From Diphasiastrum complanatum (taxonomy: Eukaryota; Streptophyta; Lycopodiopsida; Lycopodiales; Lycopodiaceae): a DNA stretch of 64,000 nucleotides. Position numbers and translations under genes: made by a program. The notes below the pieces were generated by a model. The model was not told where the DNA came from. It did not search any database and saw nothing but the letters and a program-made list of their open reading frames with translations. This document shows positions 1 to 12,858 of this stretch, one piece after another (the first letter of the stretch is position 1; every line of letters starts with the position of its first letter). The stretch covers positions 8,691,456 through 8,755,455 of the forward strand of contig CM055102.1 of NCBI GenBank assembly GCA_029204225.1. The letters are read 5' to 3'.

Positions 1-284
1 GAGTTCTTGTGCCAAGAACATGCCGGATTCAAATTCTAGAGGAAACTAAATAAAGTCACGAGTTTATAAAATAACTAGTTTAAGAAATATTAATGTTTAT
101 AGTGGCAAGAAATAGTTAAATTGAAAGCTTGCAATTTACAAAGGATCATGAAGGAGTCATCGTACAAATGTAGGCGCCGATGAAGCAAAGCACAACCATT
201 CTTTGAATGATAAAGTACAGCTACTGTTACACTGCTTGTAACCTTGCAAGAACAGATGAAAGGCTTCTAGAAGAAATGAAAAAC

Positions 285-424
285 AGATGGTCCGAAGAGA
301 TGAACAGATGAACAAATGGTCCGAAGAGATGAAACAACCTTTAGAAAAACGATAAAAAGATGGTCGAAGAGATGAACAGATGGACAGATGGCCCGAAGAG
401 ATGAAACAGCTTCTAGAAAAAACA
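285..424. repeat. Two-copy tandem repeat of about 70 bp
   Basis: The unit contains the core ccgaagagatgaa twice and ends in a 'tagaaaaa' run. It is repeated at about 285-358 and 359-424 with point differences. Inside each unit the core is itself duplicated about 30 bp apart, so the repeat grew in two steps. No function is apparent. Confidence 0.7.
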
Positions 425-559
425 AAAAACAACTAGAACATGATGCCATCACGATCATTCTGACTTGAATATGAAGCGCCTGAAATGCATCCCTTTCCCA
501 GAAAAGGATCGCTGCCTTTATAACACATTTTGATACCACGCATCGAGATCAATGTTAAA

Positions 560-1055
560 CTACTCTATCTGTTAAACTACTCTATGTGAGATGCACGACC
601 CACTTTGCTATTACTGATTTCGAGTTTGCTTTAATAGGGATTTCGATACGGTGTATCGAAATTCCTGTTACAAAGTGTTAAGTTATGTTAATCTCAATCA
701 CATTTAGGTACATCAAAATTTAGGCTAATATTGAACCACCTACATCAAACTTTAGGTTAACATCGAACGACCTACTTTGCTTGAACGACCGACTTTGCCC
801 GACTTTTCTTGAACAACAATTATCCACTAGGCGGCACATCGCAATCAGTCTTAAATTACACTATGTGAGATGTGGACGAGTGGCTTTACAAAAAATTAGA
901 ATATAGCATTGCAATACTACGATTGACTTTGTTTTTTTCCTGATTTTGAGATGGATTGAACAGGGATTTTGATTGGGCGTATCGGAAACTTTGTTACAGA
1001 TTGTTCAGTTAAGTTAACTTAACCTGAATCACAATACGGTGCATCAAAATTTAGG
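560..1055. repeat. Diverged direct duplication of non-coding DNA
   Basis: About 560-720 and 850-1055 share an ordered series of blocks: 'ctatgtgagatg', a run around 'agggatttcgat/agggattttgat', 'gttacaaagtgtt/gttacagattgtt', 'aatctcaatcaca/aacctgaatcaca' and 'catcaaaatttag'. The copies differ by many substitutions and indels, so the duplication is old. Confidence 0.55.
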
Positions 1056-1145
1056 TATCAGTGTGATAAAAATCAGTGTTTTGAAAAATCGACATAGTCC
1101 AAGAATAGAACCGACATCTTTTTCCAAAAATCGGCATGGAAAAAA

Positions 1146-2544
1146 TTGTACAGAATGTTTTATGTCATAAATCTTGGGTTTTATAGGGGAAAATCGGCAA
1201 GTAAGAGCTTGTCACTCAATAGAGGCAGAAGAAATCTTTCACATAAGGGTTTTTGGAGAGAAACCTCTAAAAGCTTTCCCGAACACTGGATAAAGCTATC
1301 GTCCACTCAGATATCTGTGGACCCAATGAAAGTCAATTTGCTCTCAGAATCAAGATATTTCTTGACGTTAATTAATGACTACAACAAGATGACAACGATC
1401 TATTATTTAAAGAAAAAGTGTAAAGTATTTGACTCTTTCAAAAAGTTCATGGCATTCACAAAGAGACACACCTTGAAGAAGATATAGACCATCAGGTCTG
1501 ACAATGGAGGTGAGTACAAAAACAAGGAGTTTTCAAGTTTCTACCAAGAACAAGGAATAGAGTATCAATTCACTTCTGCATACACACCCGAATATAATGG
1601 TGTCATAGAGAAAAAAAAATAGAATGCTAGTCGAAGGAGCTAGATGCATGATGGCATAGGCTCAATTGTTGAGACAATTATGGATTGAAACAATTGCTGC
1701 AACAGTACACCTGCCAAACAAATCAACAACAACAACCCTGAAAAACAAGACACCATATGAGATGTTGACATGTAAGAAGTTTGATCTGTTGTACGTACGT
1801 GTGTTCGAATGTGCAGCATACAAGCACATACCAAAAGAAAATAGAAGCATGCTCGATGAAAAGTTAGAGCAAACAATCATGGTCGGATACTCGAATGGAT
1901 CGCAAGTGTATAGACTCTACAACCCAACCTCGAAGAAAGTTGTGTCGAATCGAGATGTGAAATTCGACGAATCCACATTTCTTGGATTAAAGGAAGAAAA
2001 GGGCCATAAGATCTTCACGCTACTGCCAATTAAAGAGGGAAATGGAGGACAGACATCAACACAAGATGCAGAGCTCCGTACTCCAGAGCAAAAAGCCGAA
2101 GATCAACCTGTCGAAGAAGAAACCAACCAGCAGCGACGAACTGAACCAAGAAGGTTAATAAGACAAAGAAGACCTCCAAATCGATACATGACCATCTTCA
2201 ATGGAGCGAAGATGCAGAGCTCGAATTCTGTAGCTTCACTGTAGAACCCACAACTTACCAAGAAGCTATCCAGAGTTCAAAGGGAGAATTCTGGAAGGAA
2301 GCAATGTCAGAGGAGATCAAATCAATGAGGCAAAATGAGACATGGACACTAGAGCCACTACTTGAGGACAAAAAGATCATCGACTACAAATGGGTTTATA
2401 AAAAAAAAAATCAAATCAGATGGCATAGTCGGATGTTACAAGGCAAGACTTGTCGCCAAGGGCTACACGTGTGATGCCACGAAAATGTTAAAAATTGAAT
2501 GTCAACATAAATATGGCATGATATACTCAGAAATGAAGATATGA
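1146..2544 (+). pseudogene. Ty1/copia polyprotein fragment: integrase to start of RT
   Basis: This is the middle of a copia pol gene. Around 1300-1330 the integrase segment corresponding to 'HTDICGPM' is broken by a one-base frameshift. At 1495-1515 RSDNGGEY carries the second catalytic Asp, reached through an in-frame TAG. At about 1590-1615 a 'GVIEKK' segment carries the catalytic Glu and is followed at once by a stop. From 1666 the frame is open again through the post-integrase segment (VGYSNGSQVYRLYNP, then a VSNRDVKFDE block) and an acidic linker. RT begins near 2255 and stops after 'KARLVAKGYT' at about 2470, where the similarity ends. At least two frameshifts and two stops are present, gag and protease are absent, and the YVDD part of RT is missing. 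It cannot be functional. Confidence 0.85.
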
Positions 2545-2599
2545 GCCGGTTAACTATAAATCATGAAGAGGCTTAAGTCATTTTTCGGGAATATATCTC

Positions 2600-3715
2600 C
2601 TAAGTACTTTCGTTGTAATTAAGGACAAGACCTTTAAAAGGAAAAGACATTGTCTTGGACAACCTTTACTAGGTTGTCCATACGAAATGACTAGATACGA
2701 AAAGACATGATAAACTAGAGTAACTTTAACTCATAGTTAAGAATACCTCCTATGGTATAGTTGAACGTATTTTCAGTCTAATTGTTAACTAGACCCTTTT
2801 GCAAGAGCGACACACCTGTTGTTTTAGAGGTGTGTTTGTTCACCCCGTAGAACATATATTGATCTCACACTTCAGTCTCAATCATCGAGAGAGAAGAGTT
2901 TATGCTTATGTAAGAGACTGAAGAAGTGAATAGAGTTCTGTGAGTTATACTCTCTTATCTCTATTCTCCGCACTACTGAGTGTGAGTGATCTTGAGTCTG
3001 CTAACAATCTTTAACACATTTCATAAATTTTTCTCTGATCAGACAGTCGCTTTAGTGCATTACAGTCATTTGCTATGTTTTCGTAAAGCATGCTCTAAAG
3101 AACTGTCTTTAAACCATCTTATTCGTCTGTCGCAAATACTTTCTTTTCGACACTCGAATAACGACTATCTTTGGTACAGTCTAGCACGATCACTGAATAA
3201 AGTTGTATGTATACATATGAGATGACAGTCCCTGTCTGAAGAATTCAGTCTTTGATATGTTTTTCTGATTGGCATTGACATAAGTTTCTTCGTGTTCTCT
3301 AACCATTAAGTTGGGCTTTAGTTGTTGAGGACTTCTGTCTAGAAACGAATAGTTTGCGAACTCGATTAATTAATTGTCTGCATAGCCACTAATACATTGA
3401 ACAATTCTCAATTCTTTGTTGACACTAGCCAGAGTGTAGTACGGCTGTACTTCTCTGATAACATCTCATCTATAGAACGCGCTTCATCCAATTCGATAGA
3501 GGCCAAATTGTTGTTCAGAATCTATTAACATTACCCATCCCAAACATAAGTAATATTGGTTACTTTTTAATGTCTGTCGACAACTAGAATAACACTCGAA
3601 ACCACTTGCCATAATTGTACCAAAAACATAATTTTCTAATGCTGTCCTCTGTGGGAACGACATTATTTACTATAAAATCTATATTAAAGCTGTTGGTATA
3701 GTACGACATATACCA
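2600..3715 (+). repeat. Probable 5' LTR of a Ty3/gypsy element
   Basis: The sequence ends in CCA five bases before a tRNA-Asp-type primer site at 3721, which is where a 5' LTR should end. It is non-coding, AT-rich and about the length of a long plant gypsy LTR. The left border is not determined because no second LTR copy is present in the window; 2600 is only a guess. Confidence 0.4.
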
Positions 3716-3720
3716 ATTTT

Positions 3721-3738
3721 TGGCACCGTTGCCGAGGA
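3721..3738 (+). other. Primer binding site, tRNA-Asp type (gypsy)
   Basis: The 18 bases tggcaccgttgccgagga differ at two positions from the complement of the 3' end of plant tRNA-Asp (tggcgccgttgccgggga), the primer used by Athila/Tat-type gypsy elements. It lies just after the probable LTR and 53 bases before the gag start, so its position fits. Confidence 0.8.
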
Positions 3739-3790
3739 TAGTTTAGGAAAGTTATAAGAAATCTAACAAATCCATTTCCATCTCTAGTGT

Positions 3791-4870
3791 ATGTCAGATA
3801 GAGAATCCAGATTAGAATGATACCGTAAGCTTAGAGAGGAATATTACAAAGACAAAGTGAGAATACTAGTCAAAGAAATCTAGACGAAATCACTGCCCCG
3901 TTACTTGAACTCCTAATTAGCTTCGGTATGGAGGGTCCTGCTGCACGTTTCACTTCTATCTCCAAAATTAAATACAATTATTTTAAAGGGACTTCTTCCG
4001 ATGATGCAGATAGCTATGTCTCACAATTTGAGTCAATTGCTAATGCGAATAACGAGGGAACTGATGTAGACAAACTACAAATTTTCCCTGGTCTGCAAAG
4101 AAAGCAGGCGCGCATATGGTACAGTCAAGTTGAACCAGGCCATGTAGGAACCTGGTACTTGCTGAAAGATGCATTTCTAAACCAGTTTAGAGAGATCAGT
4201 TACAAATCTAGAATTCTTGGACGTTTGAACAATGTTCAGATGAAGAGTAAAGAATCCCTTCGCAAATATACACGTAAGGTTAAAAATCTCATAGGAAAAC
4301 TAACCGGTGTATATCCCGTAGATATGTAGATCGAACGGTTTTTGGCTGGTTTACCACCAAAGATTGATCGGTATTGCAGACAAGGGGTACGAAATTTCTA
4401 TGATCCGAGATGCCACATTCAAACTGTTTTGTAAATACGCAAACCAAGCCATATTTTTGACGGATGCGAATGCGACAATATCAGTACAAAATTTTGGCTA
4501 CATATAGGATGCGCTTGCGGGTAATCCAGTATGCTTTGGTGTTATTACTTACAAAGCCTTTTTGCGATGGATCAAACATCAGAAGTTTTCAGGAGTCGGA
4601 GCTCATGTCTCTCGCCAGTGTGCTCATTTTCAAATTTTGACTGAGGTAGAGAAAATACTGCTGATGTGAAGGATGTTGGATCCCAAGCCAATTGATCTTT
4701 CCAGCCTTATTTTTGTACCTGTTCCGGTTCCAGTCGATGCTGCACCAGCAGTCGAAGTAGCAGCCACAACTGCTATGGATAGTGAAGCTGTGGCAATGGA
4801 AACTGATGGAGCTGCTGCTGCTGTTGATTCTTCAAAGCCAGCATCTGCTTCCACATCTTAGAAGCAGACG
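3791..4870 (+). pseudogene. Ty3/gypsy gag remnant
   Basis: From the ATG at 3791 a typical plant gypsy gag N-terminus (MSDRESRLE, then YRKLREEYYKDK) can be read, broken by TGA and TAG codons. The best-preserved part is 3928-4329, the retrotransposon gag capsid domain with the landmarks FKGTSSDDADSYVSQFE, GLQRKQARIWYSQ and LKDAFLNQFRE. A TAG at 4327 interrupts it, and the frame then continues with 'IERFLAGLPPKIDRY' and decays. At 4673-4858 a short Ala/Val-rich linker is open. No zinc knuckle is convincingly intact, and no protease, RT or integrase follows, so this is a 5' fragment of an element. Confidence 0.8.
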
Positions 4871-5291
4871 AGTGCATCCACCTCTGAGGATGACGCAACA
4901 TAGTCCGATACATCAGACAAAACTTCTTGTTGGTAGAACATCCCTGATATTAGCAAGCTTAATGCTTTCAATCATTTATTTTTATTAGAACAAATTTCTT
5001 GTTTCTTGGTCTTCTATGTCATGTTTAGCTTTCTTTGTACCAAACATTTTTGCAAAATGTTTTTCCTTGCCATTTTCCTCTCTAGCACCAAACTTATTTT
5101 TTACACTTTTTCTCTTTACCAAGCCTTCCCTATTGACTTACATTTCTTTTTTCTAACATTGTTACAACAAATAAATGCTATTTTTGTCCAAGAAACTTTA
5201 CAAACTTATGAGGCTATAAGATACATGGAATGAGATTGCATTGTATTTTTTGGTATTTACACTCCTTTGATGAGAAGCCTATATCTCGCAT

Positions 5292-5360
<69 letters not shown>

Positions 5361-5376
5361 TGTGTGTGTGTGTGTT
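5292..5376. repeat. (CA)n microsatellite followed by (TG)n
   Basis: About 33 CA units (5292-5358) are followed after one GA by about 8 TG units. Because CA and TG are reverse complements, the junction can fold into a hairpin. Open frames through it on both strands are repeat translations. Confidence 0.97.
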
Positions 5377-7059
5377 ATTAATGAAGTTTTGTATCTTCCA
5401 AATGTGTTGGACATTTCAAAGATAGTTTTTCACATACTTATTTTGGAAAGCCCAAAGGTAACTTGTTATATGAATATGGAATTTTGCCTTCATCCCTTTG
5501 ATACTCATGTACATTTTGTGAATAATGATAACACTTGTAGTGTTTTTCAGAGAAAGAATAAAAAGATTACTATATTAAGAACGCCTCAAAACTGAAACCT
5601 TGAGATAATTTAATTGACTTTCTTGTTCTCTTTTTATTTCCATTGTCAATTTTTAACTCCAGTATATAGTACAATAAAAAGTTCTTCACAAACATTGAAT
5701 AAGACTTACTAACTAGATGCATTAGCTTGAATCATATCTAGGACATACGAAAACATTAAATTACTTTGTGCGTGAGAAGTTGAGTCCTGAAACCACTCTA
5801 TATTTATATCTTTATTATTACATATGGAAGTAATCCTTGGAATTAGTACTTCTAGATTTCAAAATATATTATAATGCTATGATATGCACCAAACGACCAC
5901 CGATTATGGCCATGTGGCAAACTTCTCACTCCATTCTTGATTGTTGTAAACTATATGTATGAAATCTAAATTAGCAATTTTCTTATCACACACTATCATG
6001 TATGTTCATAATCAATCTATGTTTGAAGATTTCCACAATCAAGGGTATTCAAAACACTTATTTATTACTTAGAAATTAGTAGACACTATCTCATTTAATG
6101 TTAGGGATCTAAAATTTACCTGAAATGCACATGCATAAATCAAGCTACTAATGCACACATGTAAAATATGCTTCATGGTATATGTTTAAGTTTTCATATT
6201 AGGCCTTGACCTTGACTAAGCCTTAAAAAGGAAAAAAAAATGAACAACTTGCAATAGAAAATCATAATATCTTCTAAACATTTTTCATTGAGAATGGTTT
6301 GTAAGTACTTATAGTTAAGACTATAATTCATTTACAAGTTCACATTCAATAATCAAACCAAGCACAAGGACTAAGCAAAAAAGTTCCAAAATCCTGACAT
6401 AGATTTTAAATGAATGTCAATAATAAATGGTGTCTCTTTAATGAGTTGTCAAAGGAGTTTGTACCTTACACTTTTCTCAAATTATTTGAGTCTTTTGCAC
6501 ATAATCAATTATGATGCAAATATATTTCCATTCATCACCATGCATGTTGAATATAGTGCGTATTCATTTGGATTAAAAATTTGCGTAGTCAATTCAACAT
6601 AAATGATTTTGAGCTTGAATATTTCAATGTGAAAATTTCTAGACTATTATTTACTAAGAACTATAAGTTGCTTACATACTTCAAACATGGACATATCAAT
6701 AATAAATGCTTAACATGTCATTGTTTATACATATGACATATAACCCTCAAAAGCTCAATGTCACAAGTGTATGAAATACATACAATGTAAATGAGAAGAG
6801 AGAATTACACTTTATATAAGTGTCTTTTGTCTAGTTGTACTCCATCCAATTCTTCATCATGCCTCTATCATTAGATTTTTGTGAGTTTTGCACCACAGGT
6901 TCTTTTCCTAAATTACATTTTTTATTTATGTAACCCTTCTACTTCATTTGCACCCACTCTTCCATTAGATTGAAACTGATCGGGCTTAGTACATGCCTTA
7001 TTATAGCTTATTTCTAACAGTCTATAAAATTACAAAAGAATAGGAACAATATATAAAAT
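5377..7059. other. AT-rich stretch, no gene seen
   Basis: No coding region or repeat structure could be supported. A weak resemblance of 5389-5595 (+) to the protease/pre-integrase segment of copia ('VLYLP' and a later 'VFQRKNKKI') is noted but not strong enough to call. The right end may contain the lost 3' part of the copia element that begins at 7075. Confidence 0.5.
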
Positions 7060-7074
7060 CACAAAGGAAATAGT

Positions 7075-10000
7075 CTACAAAATTACAAGGCATTTAACAT
7101 AGTTTGGGTCAATTTTTTGTTCTTGATTCCTAATCATCAACATGGCGTCAAAAATGATATTTAAATTTGCCACTGGATTTTGACTAATGTTGATTTTGAC
7201 ATCCAAGTGGACTCTACATGCAGAAATGATGATTTTTCCATCATTACATTTGATGTACAAAGAAGGCTCATAAGAGCTAATCACAAAGCCAAGAGAGTAG
7301 AGAAAATCATGCAACCTAGAGTACCAAGCTCTAGATGCTTGCTTCAAGCCATATAGGCTCTTCCTTAAGTGGCAAACCTTGTCATCCTCACCAACCTTGA
7401 TGAACCCCTCGGGTTGCAACATGTATATTTCCTCCTCCAAGTAGCCATTCAAAAATGCGGTGGTCACATCCATTTGATAGAGATTTCACTTGAACAAAGT
7501 AGCAATACAAATGATCAATCTAATAGCTACAAGCTACAAGTGCATGTGTTTCTTCATAATCTATGCCTTTAGTTTGAAGAAATCCCTTACCAACCAATCT
7601 AGCTTTGTACTTACTTATAGATCCATCTTGATTGTACTTTAATCTATAGATCCACTTACATGCAAGTGGCCTCTTCCCATATGGAAGGTGTACAAGATTC
7701 CAAGTTTGATTATCTATCAAAGCATCAAACTCTACTTGCATTGCATCTCTCCAAACTTGTGATCTACTTGCATCTTCATAACATGATGGCTCTTCAAGCA
7801 TTGTGGTTAGAAAAGATTAAGAGGTAGAAGGAGTTGTGTCTTCGCGTTGCTTTCCTTTCTCAAAGTAAGTGAGCTTTAAAGGCTCGACGTTCTTGATCTT
7901 GATCTTCCAAAGGATCATTTTTAAGAAGCTCCTCCTTGGGTTTGGCAATATCTTCAACACATAAAGGATTAGATGCATTTGGAGACATCTTGTTACTTTG
8001 AGAATCATCAAATAAGACATCCTTGCTAGCTTTTAATTTGCTTGAAATAGGATAAAAAATCCTATATGCTTTGCTATTTTCACTATAGCCTACAAATATT
8101 CTTTTGAAGGATCTTTCCTTCTAGTTTCCAGAGTAATGTGGACATAACAAATACATCCAAATACTTTAAAGTCTTTTACATTTGGCTTATTGCCAAAAAA
8201 AGCTTGAAATGGTGAGATCCCACTAGTAGCACTATTAGGAAGCCTATTACATAAAAGATTTGCACAAGTTATGGCCTCTTTCAAAAAAGAGATGGGTAGA
8301 GCTGCATCAAGTCTCAAGGACTTTGCACATTCACATAGGCTCCTATTTTTCCTCTTGGCCACCCCATTTTGTTGGGGGGTGTAGGAGCAAGTAAACTCTC
8401 TCTTAATGCCATTGATCTCAGAAAAGTCTCTCATCCTATTGGAGATGTACTCTCCTCCATTATCACATCTTAGAACTTTAATGCAAGAACTAAGTTGCTT
8501 TTCCATAGAGACTTAAACTTCACAAAAGCTTCATATACAAGACTCTTCTTAGACAATAAGTCAATACAAGTGAATCTAGTACAATCATCTATGAAAGTCA
8601 CATACATTAAGGCACCTCCATTACTTTCATGAGAAAAAGCATGTACATTTGAATGAATAAGATCCAAGGGTGAAGTAGATCTTGTCAAAGATCTCTTGTA
8701 GGAAGTTTTGTGTGACTTTGCAAGGCCACATGCCTCACACACTTTGCCACACTTCTTGAATGATTTTGGTAGGCCGAGAGCTAGCCCCTTTGATGCCATG
8801 GACTCCATTGATTGAAGATTAGGATGGCCTAATCTTTTGTGCCAGAGCTCCACTTGAGTCAACTCCTCCCTAACCATGTTCACACTTTCAATAGGCACAT
8901 TTAACATCCAACTTAAAAAGAATTCCTTGCTTAATGCCACTAGCTATGCACTTATCACTTTTCAAGATGGAACATACTCCATTGAAATGTACATTTAGTC
9001 CATTGTCCATTAGTTGACCAACACTAAGGAAATTTTTTTGTAATGGATGGACTATACAAAACATTATCAATCTATCCTCTTAGATGATTCTAAACATAAT
9101 GGAATAGATCCTATGCCATCTATCTTATATTCTTGATCACTAGCAGTGTAGATTGACTTCTTAGAGTCATTATAAGAAAGTAAAGTAGAAAAATAATGCT
9201 TGTTGAATGACATGCGGGAGCTAGCCCCACTATCAATCCACCATTTTTCTTGGCTTGATTTTGGTGTAGATGCTACCATCAAGGATGTGTTGAAGCCATC
9301 CTCTTCCTCCTCCCCTTGTGCAAGATTGCCTTGATCTCCTTCCCTTGTGCATTCTTCTTCTTATAGCATTCGGAAGCAAAGTGTCCTTTCTTTCCACAAA
9401 AGAAACACTTTAGCTTGACTTTGTTCTTTTGCTTCCCTTTGGAGGTAGATCCTCCATCCTTGACCTAGGCCTCCTTGCCTTGGTTCTTCTTGAATGGATG
9501 AGTCTTCTTCTTGCCCTTTGATGTTAAGTTTGCCTTATCATCACCACCACGTAGTGACACAGACCCCATTGTTGTCCTAGGGTGTAGAATCCTACTCTCC
9601 TCAGCCACAAGAACATTATGCAACTTGTCTATTAATGGAATTTGGCCTTGAATAGAAAAATATTTCCATTCAATATCACTTGTACTAGTTCATTATATTG
9701 GATCTTTTCTCCTATAGATCCTGATTCTTTGTTTAAAGACTTTATTCTTAGGACATATTCTTGTCCATTTTCTCCACTTCCCCTCAGGCTTTTCAAGATC
9801 AAGTTTCTTAGCATAAGAACTCTTGATGTGTTTTTGGATTCATATATGTTCTTAAGTGAATCCCAAGCCTCTTTTGATGAGGCACAAGAAGCCACCTCTT
9901 TCAAGAGGTCATTGCCTACATTCATCTTTAGACAATGTAATGCCAGTCTAGCCCTCTTCTTGTATTTTAATTGTTCTTGGGCTCGTTGAGGCTCTTCCTC

Positions 10001-10129
10001 AATTCCTAGAACAATATCAAAGAGGTCGTGGATCACAAGTAGTGATTCCATCCTCACTTTCCATATGGAATAGTTTGTGGAAGTTAGTTTCTCACTAGAT
10101 TCTAACAAATATCCACCCATGGATGACAT
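7075..10129 (-). pseudogene. Copia element A: gag to RT, decayed and 3'-truncated
   Basis: Read right to left, the polyprotein parts are in the normal copia order. Gag runs from 10129 (MSSMGGYLLE, then SIWKVRMES) to 9632. A CCHC zinc knuckle (CFFCGKKGHFASEC) lies near 9370-9415. The protease motif WWIDSGASS is at 9230-9250. The pre-integrase HHCC motif (ELWHKRLGHPN, then CEACGLAKSHK) is at 8680-8850, the integrase core at 8090-8600, and RT at 7075-7801 (TWNLVHLPYGKRPLACKWIYR, then DVTTAFLNGYLEEEIYM and LYGLKQASRAWYSRL). Several frameshifts separate the parts. Two integrase catalytic residues are changed: HSD reads HSN near 8670 and the Glu of VAERKN reads Lys near 8360. RT stops before YVDD, and similarity is lost near 7215. 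The element is dead. Confidence 0.88.
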
Positions 10130-10712
10130 TATGAATGAATGCCTATGAGATGCACAAAGATCTCTTGACTATGAATGATATAAGAAAGATTTCTAGCTTT
10201 CTAAGAATCTTCTAATCTAGGCCCAATAAACCTAGTTCAAACTTGGATGATGGTGTAATAGATCCACTAAAAAATCCTAGCAAATCACTCCTTCACAAAA
10301 TTGATTCTAGCACTATTTTGCCTAATATTTCACATACACATAAGATCTGAACAAATCAGCCTTAAAAATCTGATCTAATGCTTCAAAATGAATTGCTTCA
10401 ATGACTTAGATATCTATTTGATCATAAGCATTTAGTGGATTGAACCTAGATCTAGACAATGCACCAAAAATCATAAATTCTGAACTAGTATGCACATTTT
10501 TGGACCAAAAAATATTATAAGAAGATGTTTTGAAGGTTGATGTACGGTTTCACAAGTGTGGACAGTACACTTTTAGCCCACAAATTGATATTGACCAAAA
10601 ATATTGAAGGTACCACTCTCCTTGAACTCGCCCACTCAAGTAAAACTCAAAAACAACACATTGTCAATGATTTTCACAAGATTTATTAATCATAAGATCA
10701 CTCTTATACTTA

Positions 10713-10724
10713 GCTCTAATACCA
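10713..10724 (-). other. Primer binding site of copia element A
   Basis: On the minus strand the 12 bases read tggtattagagc, one mismatch from the initiator-tRNA-Met primer site tggtatcagagc. It lies about 590 bases upstream of the gag start of element A, with a non-coding leader between them, and directly abuts a sequence ending ...ttcaca on the minus strand, as an LTR end should. Confidence 0.7.
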
Positions 10725-10984
10725 TGTGAAGTTTTTGATAAAAAGAACAATTATAATTGTACAAAACAATCGTTAAGAGTTGTTGATTGCTAAATCCAAA
10801 GATCTATCAAGTTCTATGTGTTAGATCTTGATCTAGATACATTACACTATGATTTTACCAAGAGCAATGTATCAAATGATTGAAAACTATTAAGAGCGGC
10901 CTCACACGTGTGGAGGACAATACTAGTACAGGTTGTAACCTGAGAGTGTAGTAATTTTATATACAAATGCATTGCAATCTTAAT
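10725..10984 (-). repeat. Truncated 5' LTR of copia element A
   Basis: The 260 bases upstream (minus strand) of the primer site run into the broken protease region of copia B at about 10984. They contain the palindrome cacacgtgtg at about 10903-10912, which recurs in the other copia LTRs here. The distal part of the LTR is missing because of the A/B junction. Confidence 0.5.
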
Positions 10985-12101
10985 TAGTAAGCTTTGGAAC
11001 AAAAAGAACATTTGAAAGTGGTAGAACTTTAGAAGAAGCAAGTTTCAAAGAAATATTGCCAATTCCTTCAATAGAGCACTCATGATCATTTGTTGTATAA
11101 ATAGATCTTTTAGATCCTTCATAAGGTAAAAGTAAATCAAAAGATTTCTTAGAGCAACACATATGTGATGAAGCACCAGAAGAAAAACTTGAGACCATGA
11201 GAGATCCCTCACCATCACTTGCTATAGAGTCTTCTTTTTTCTCATTAGAGAGATTTGCTTGTTTGAGTTGATTTTTCTTTTGGAAGCAATTAGAGGCATA
11301 GTGCCCCTTCTTGCCACAAAAAAAACACTACTTTCTTCTTCAGGTCTTCAAAGTAGAAGGATGATTTGTGTCATCTTCTTCTCCATCTTGATCATTGTCC
11401 CTTGCTTTGTTTTTGTTGAAGGCTTGAGAATAATGATTCTTGCTCCTCCCTTTATGCTTGTCCTTGACAAAGAGAGCTTTGTCACTTCCAATATGCTCGC
11501 GTTTGTTCATCCTTGAAAGTTTGTAGCTTTGCCTTGCTTCTTCAGATGTGAGAATTCCTTGAAGAGTCTCCAAATTGGGCAACTCTTTCTATATGGCAAA
11601 GGATTGAACTAGATTATCATAGTCTTCTTTTAAGCCAATAAGAATGACTTGTACTAGGTCATCTTGGTTGATTGTGACACCAACACAAGCAAGCTCTCTA
11701 TGAAGATCTTTTACTCTTAGAACATAATTTGATGCACTCTCCTCACTTCTTTGAAAACTTTGAAAAATCTGATTTCTAAGAGTGAGAGTTCTAGAAGTAT
11801 TCTTAGCTCCATAGATTGACTTAAGTGCATACCAAGCTTCTCTCTTAGAAGTGGTGCAAGAACCTATCTCTCTTAGAATTTCATTCGATACATTCATCTT
11901 AATGAAATGTAAAGCCATCCTAGCTCTCTTCTTAAATTTTGGTATTTCAAGTTGAGCCTGAGGCTCCTCCTCACTACCAAGTACTATATTCATTACATCT
12001 TGGAGTATAAGAATAGACTCCATCCTAACCTTCCAGATTGAATAATTGTAGGTACTTAGTCTTTCAATTGCTTCTAAGAGATATCCTCCTACTGAAGCCA
12101 T
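10985..12101 (-). pseudogene. Copia element B: gag and protease, truncated
   Basis: Gag starts at 12101 (MASVGGYLLEAIERLS, then YSIWKVRMES) and is open to 11589. It continues in a shifted frame from 11582 (LQGILTSEEARQSYKLSRM, then a Lys/Asp-rich stretch). A zinc knuckle, frameshifted around 11280-11330, lies next, and the protease part (SGASSHMC, then 'EGIGNISLKLASSK') runs to VPKLT at about 10985. There the copia sequence stops abruptly and LTR sequence of element A begins, so integrase, RT and RNase H are gone. It belongs to the same broad lineage as elements A and C. Confidence 0.85.
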
Positions 12102-12858
12102 TATTGTAAAGACTAATTCTAAATGGACAACAATATGTTTGAGCTTGTTCTTGATAAACTAAATGTTGCTACACTTCTCACTATAAGAATTTTGAAAAGG
12201 TGTACTACCAAATCCTATGTGAAATCTTGCAACTGAATTTGAGATAAGTCTTAAATATTCCACCAATACAATGCAAACTAGATCAACCTCTCAACTTGAA
12301 TTGGAGTATAGCCAAATTTTGGTTCTTTCTTCTTTGACACATGTGAAATCTTCAAAGACAACACTATTGATTCAAAAATAATCAAATTGATTGAAGCAAT
12401 GTAATAACTGACTCAAAACTGGATTGATATACACAAGAACTGGATTTTGAACCTGACAAGCAAAATTTGAATCAAATCAAAAAGTGATCACTCGGATTTC
12501 GGAGCTCTCCCTATCCTTTTTAATGAGCTTATAGCTCAAGATAGACACATCAGATTGATTTGAGAACAATTGTTATGGAAAGTATCCTCACTAGCTTTCC
12601 ATCAAGCTATAACATCAATATCTTTGGACCTATAATAAAGGAAATAAAGAGGTCTAAAATGTTCTGATTTTCACACGTGCAAAATTCCAGAAATATTCCG
12701 TACAATTCCAGTTTTGTTCTGTAAAACTTGATCCTAACCTCTTTGATCCAAACACTTTTCTACAAAAGGTAGAGAAAAGTGAAAAACAACTTCCTTGCTT
12801 GAATAGCACTCGAAATTTCTTACACAGGCAAAGATACTAGCATGCAAATCTTAATTTG

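Larger units (their letters stand above)
1..1145. other. Non-coding repeat-rich stretch, no gene seen
   Basis: I find no credible coding region here. The open frames on the minus strand between 157 and 539 are low-complexity translations of the short tandem repeat at 285-424. The second half contains two diverged copies of the same non-coding sequence (listed separately). It may be LTR or leader sequence of an old retroelement, but no primer site or polypurine tract is clear. Confidence 0.5.

Noticed and set aside
5214-5414. Cys/Val and His/Thr repeat frames
   Set aside because: Translations of the (CA)n microsatellite.
5389-5595. Possible copia protease/pre-integrase fragment (+)
   Set aside because: Only a few residues (VLYLP, FQRKNKKI) fit and no neighbouring domain supports it.
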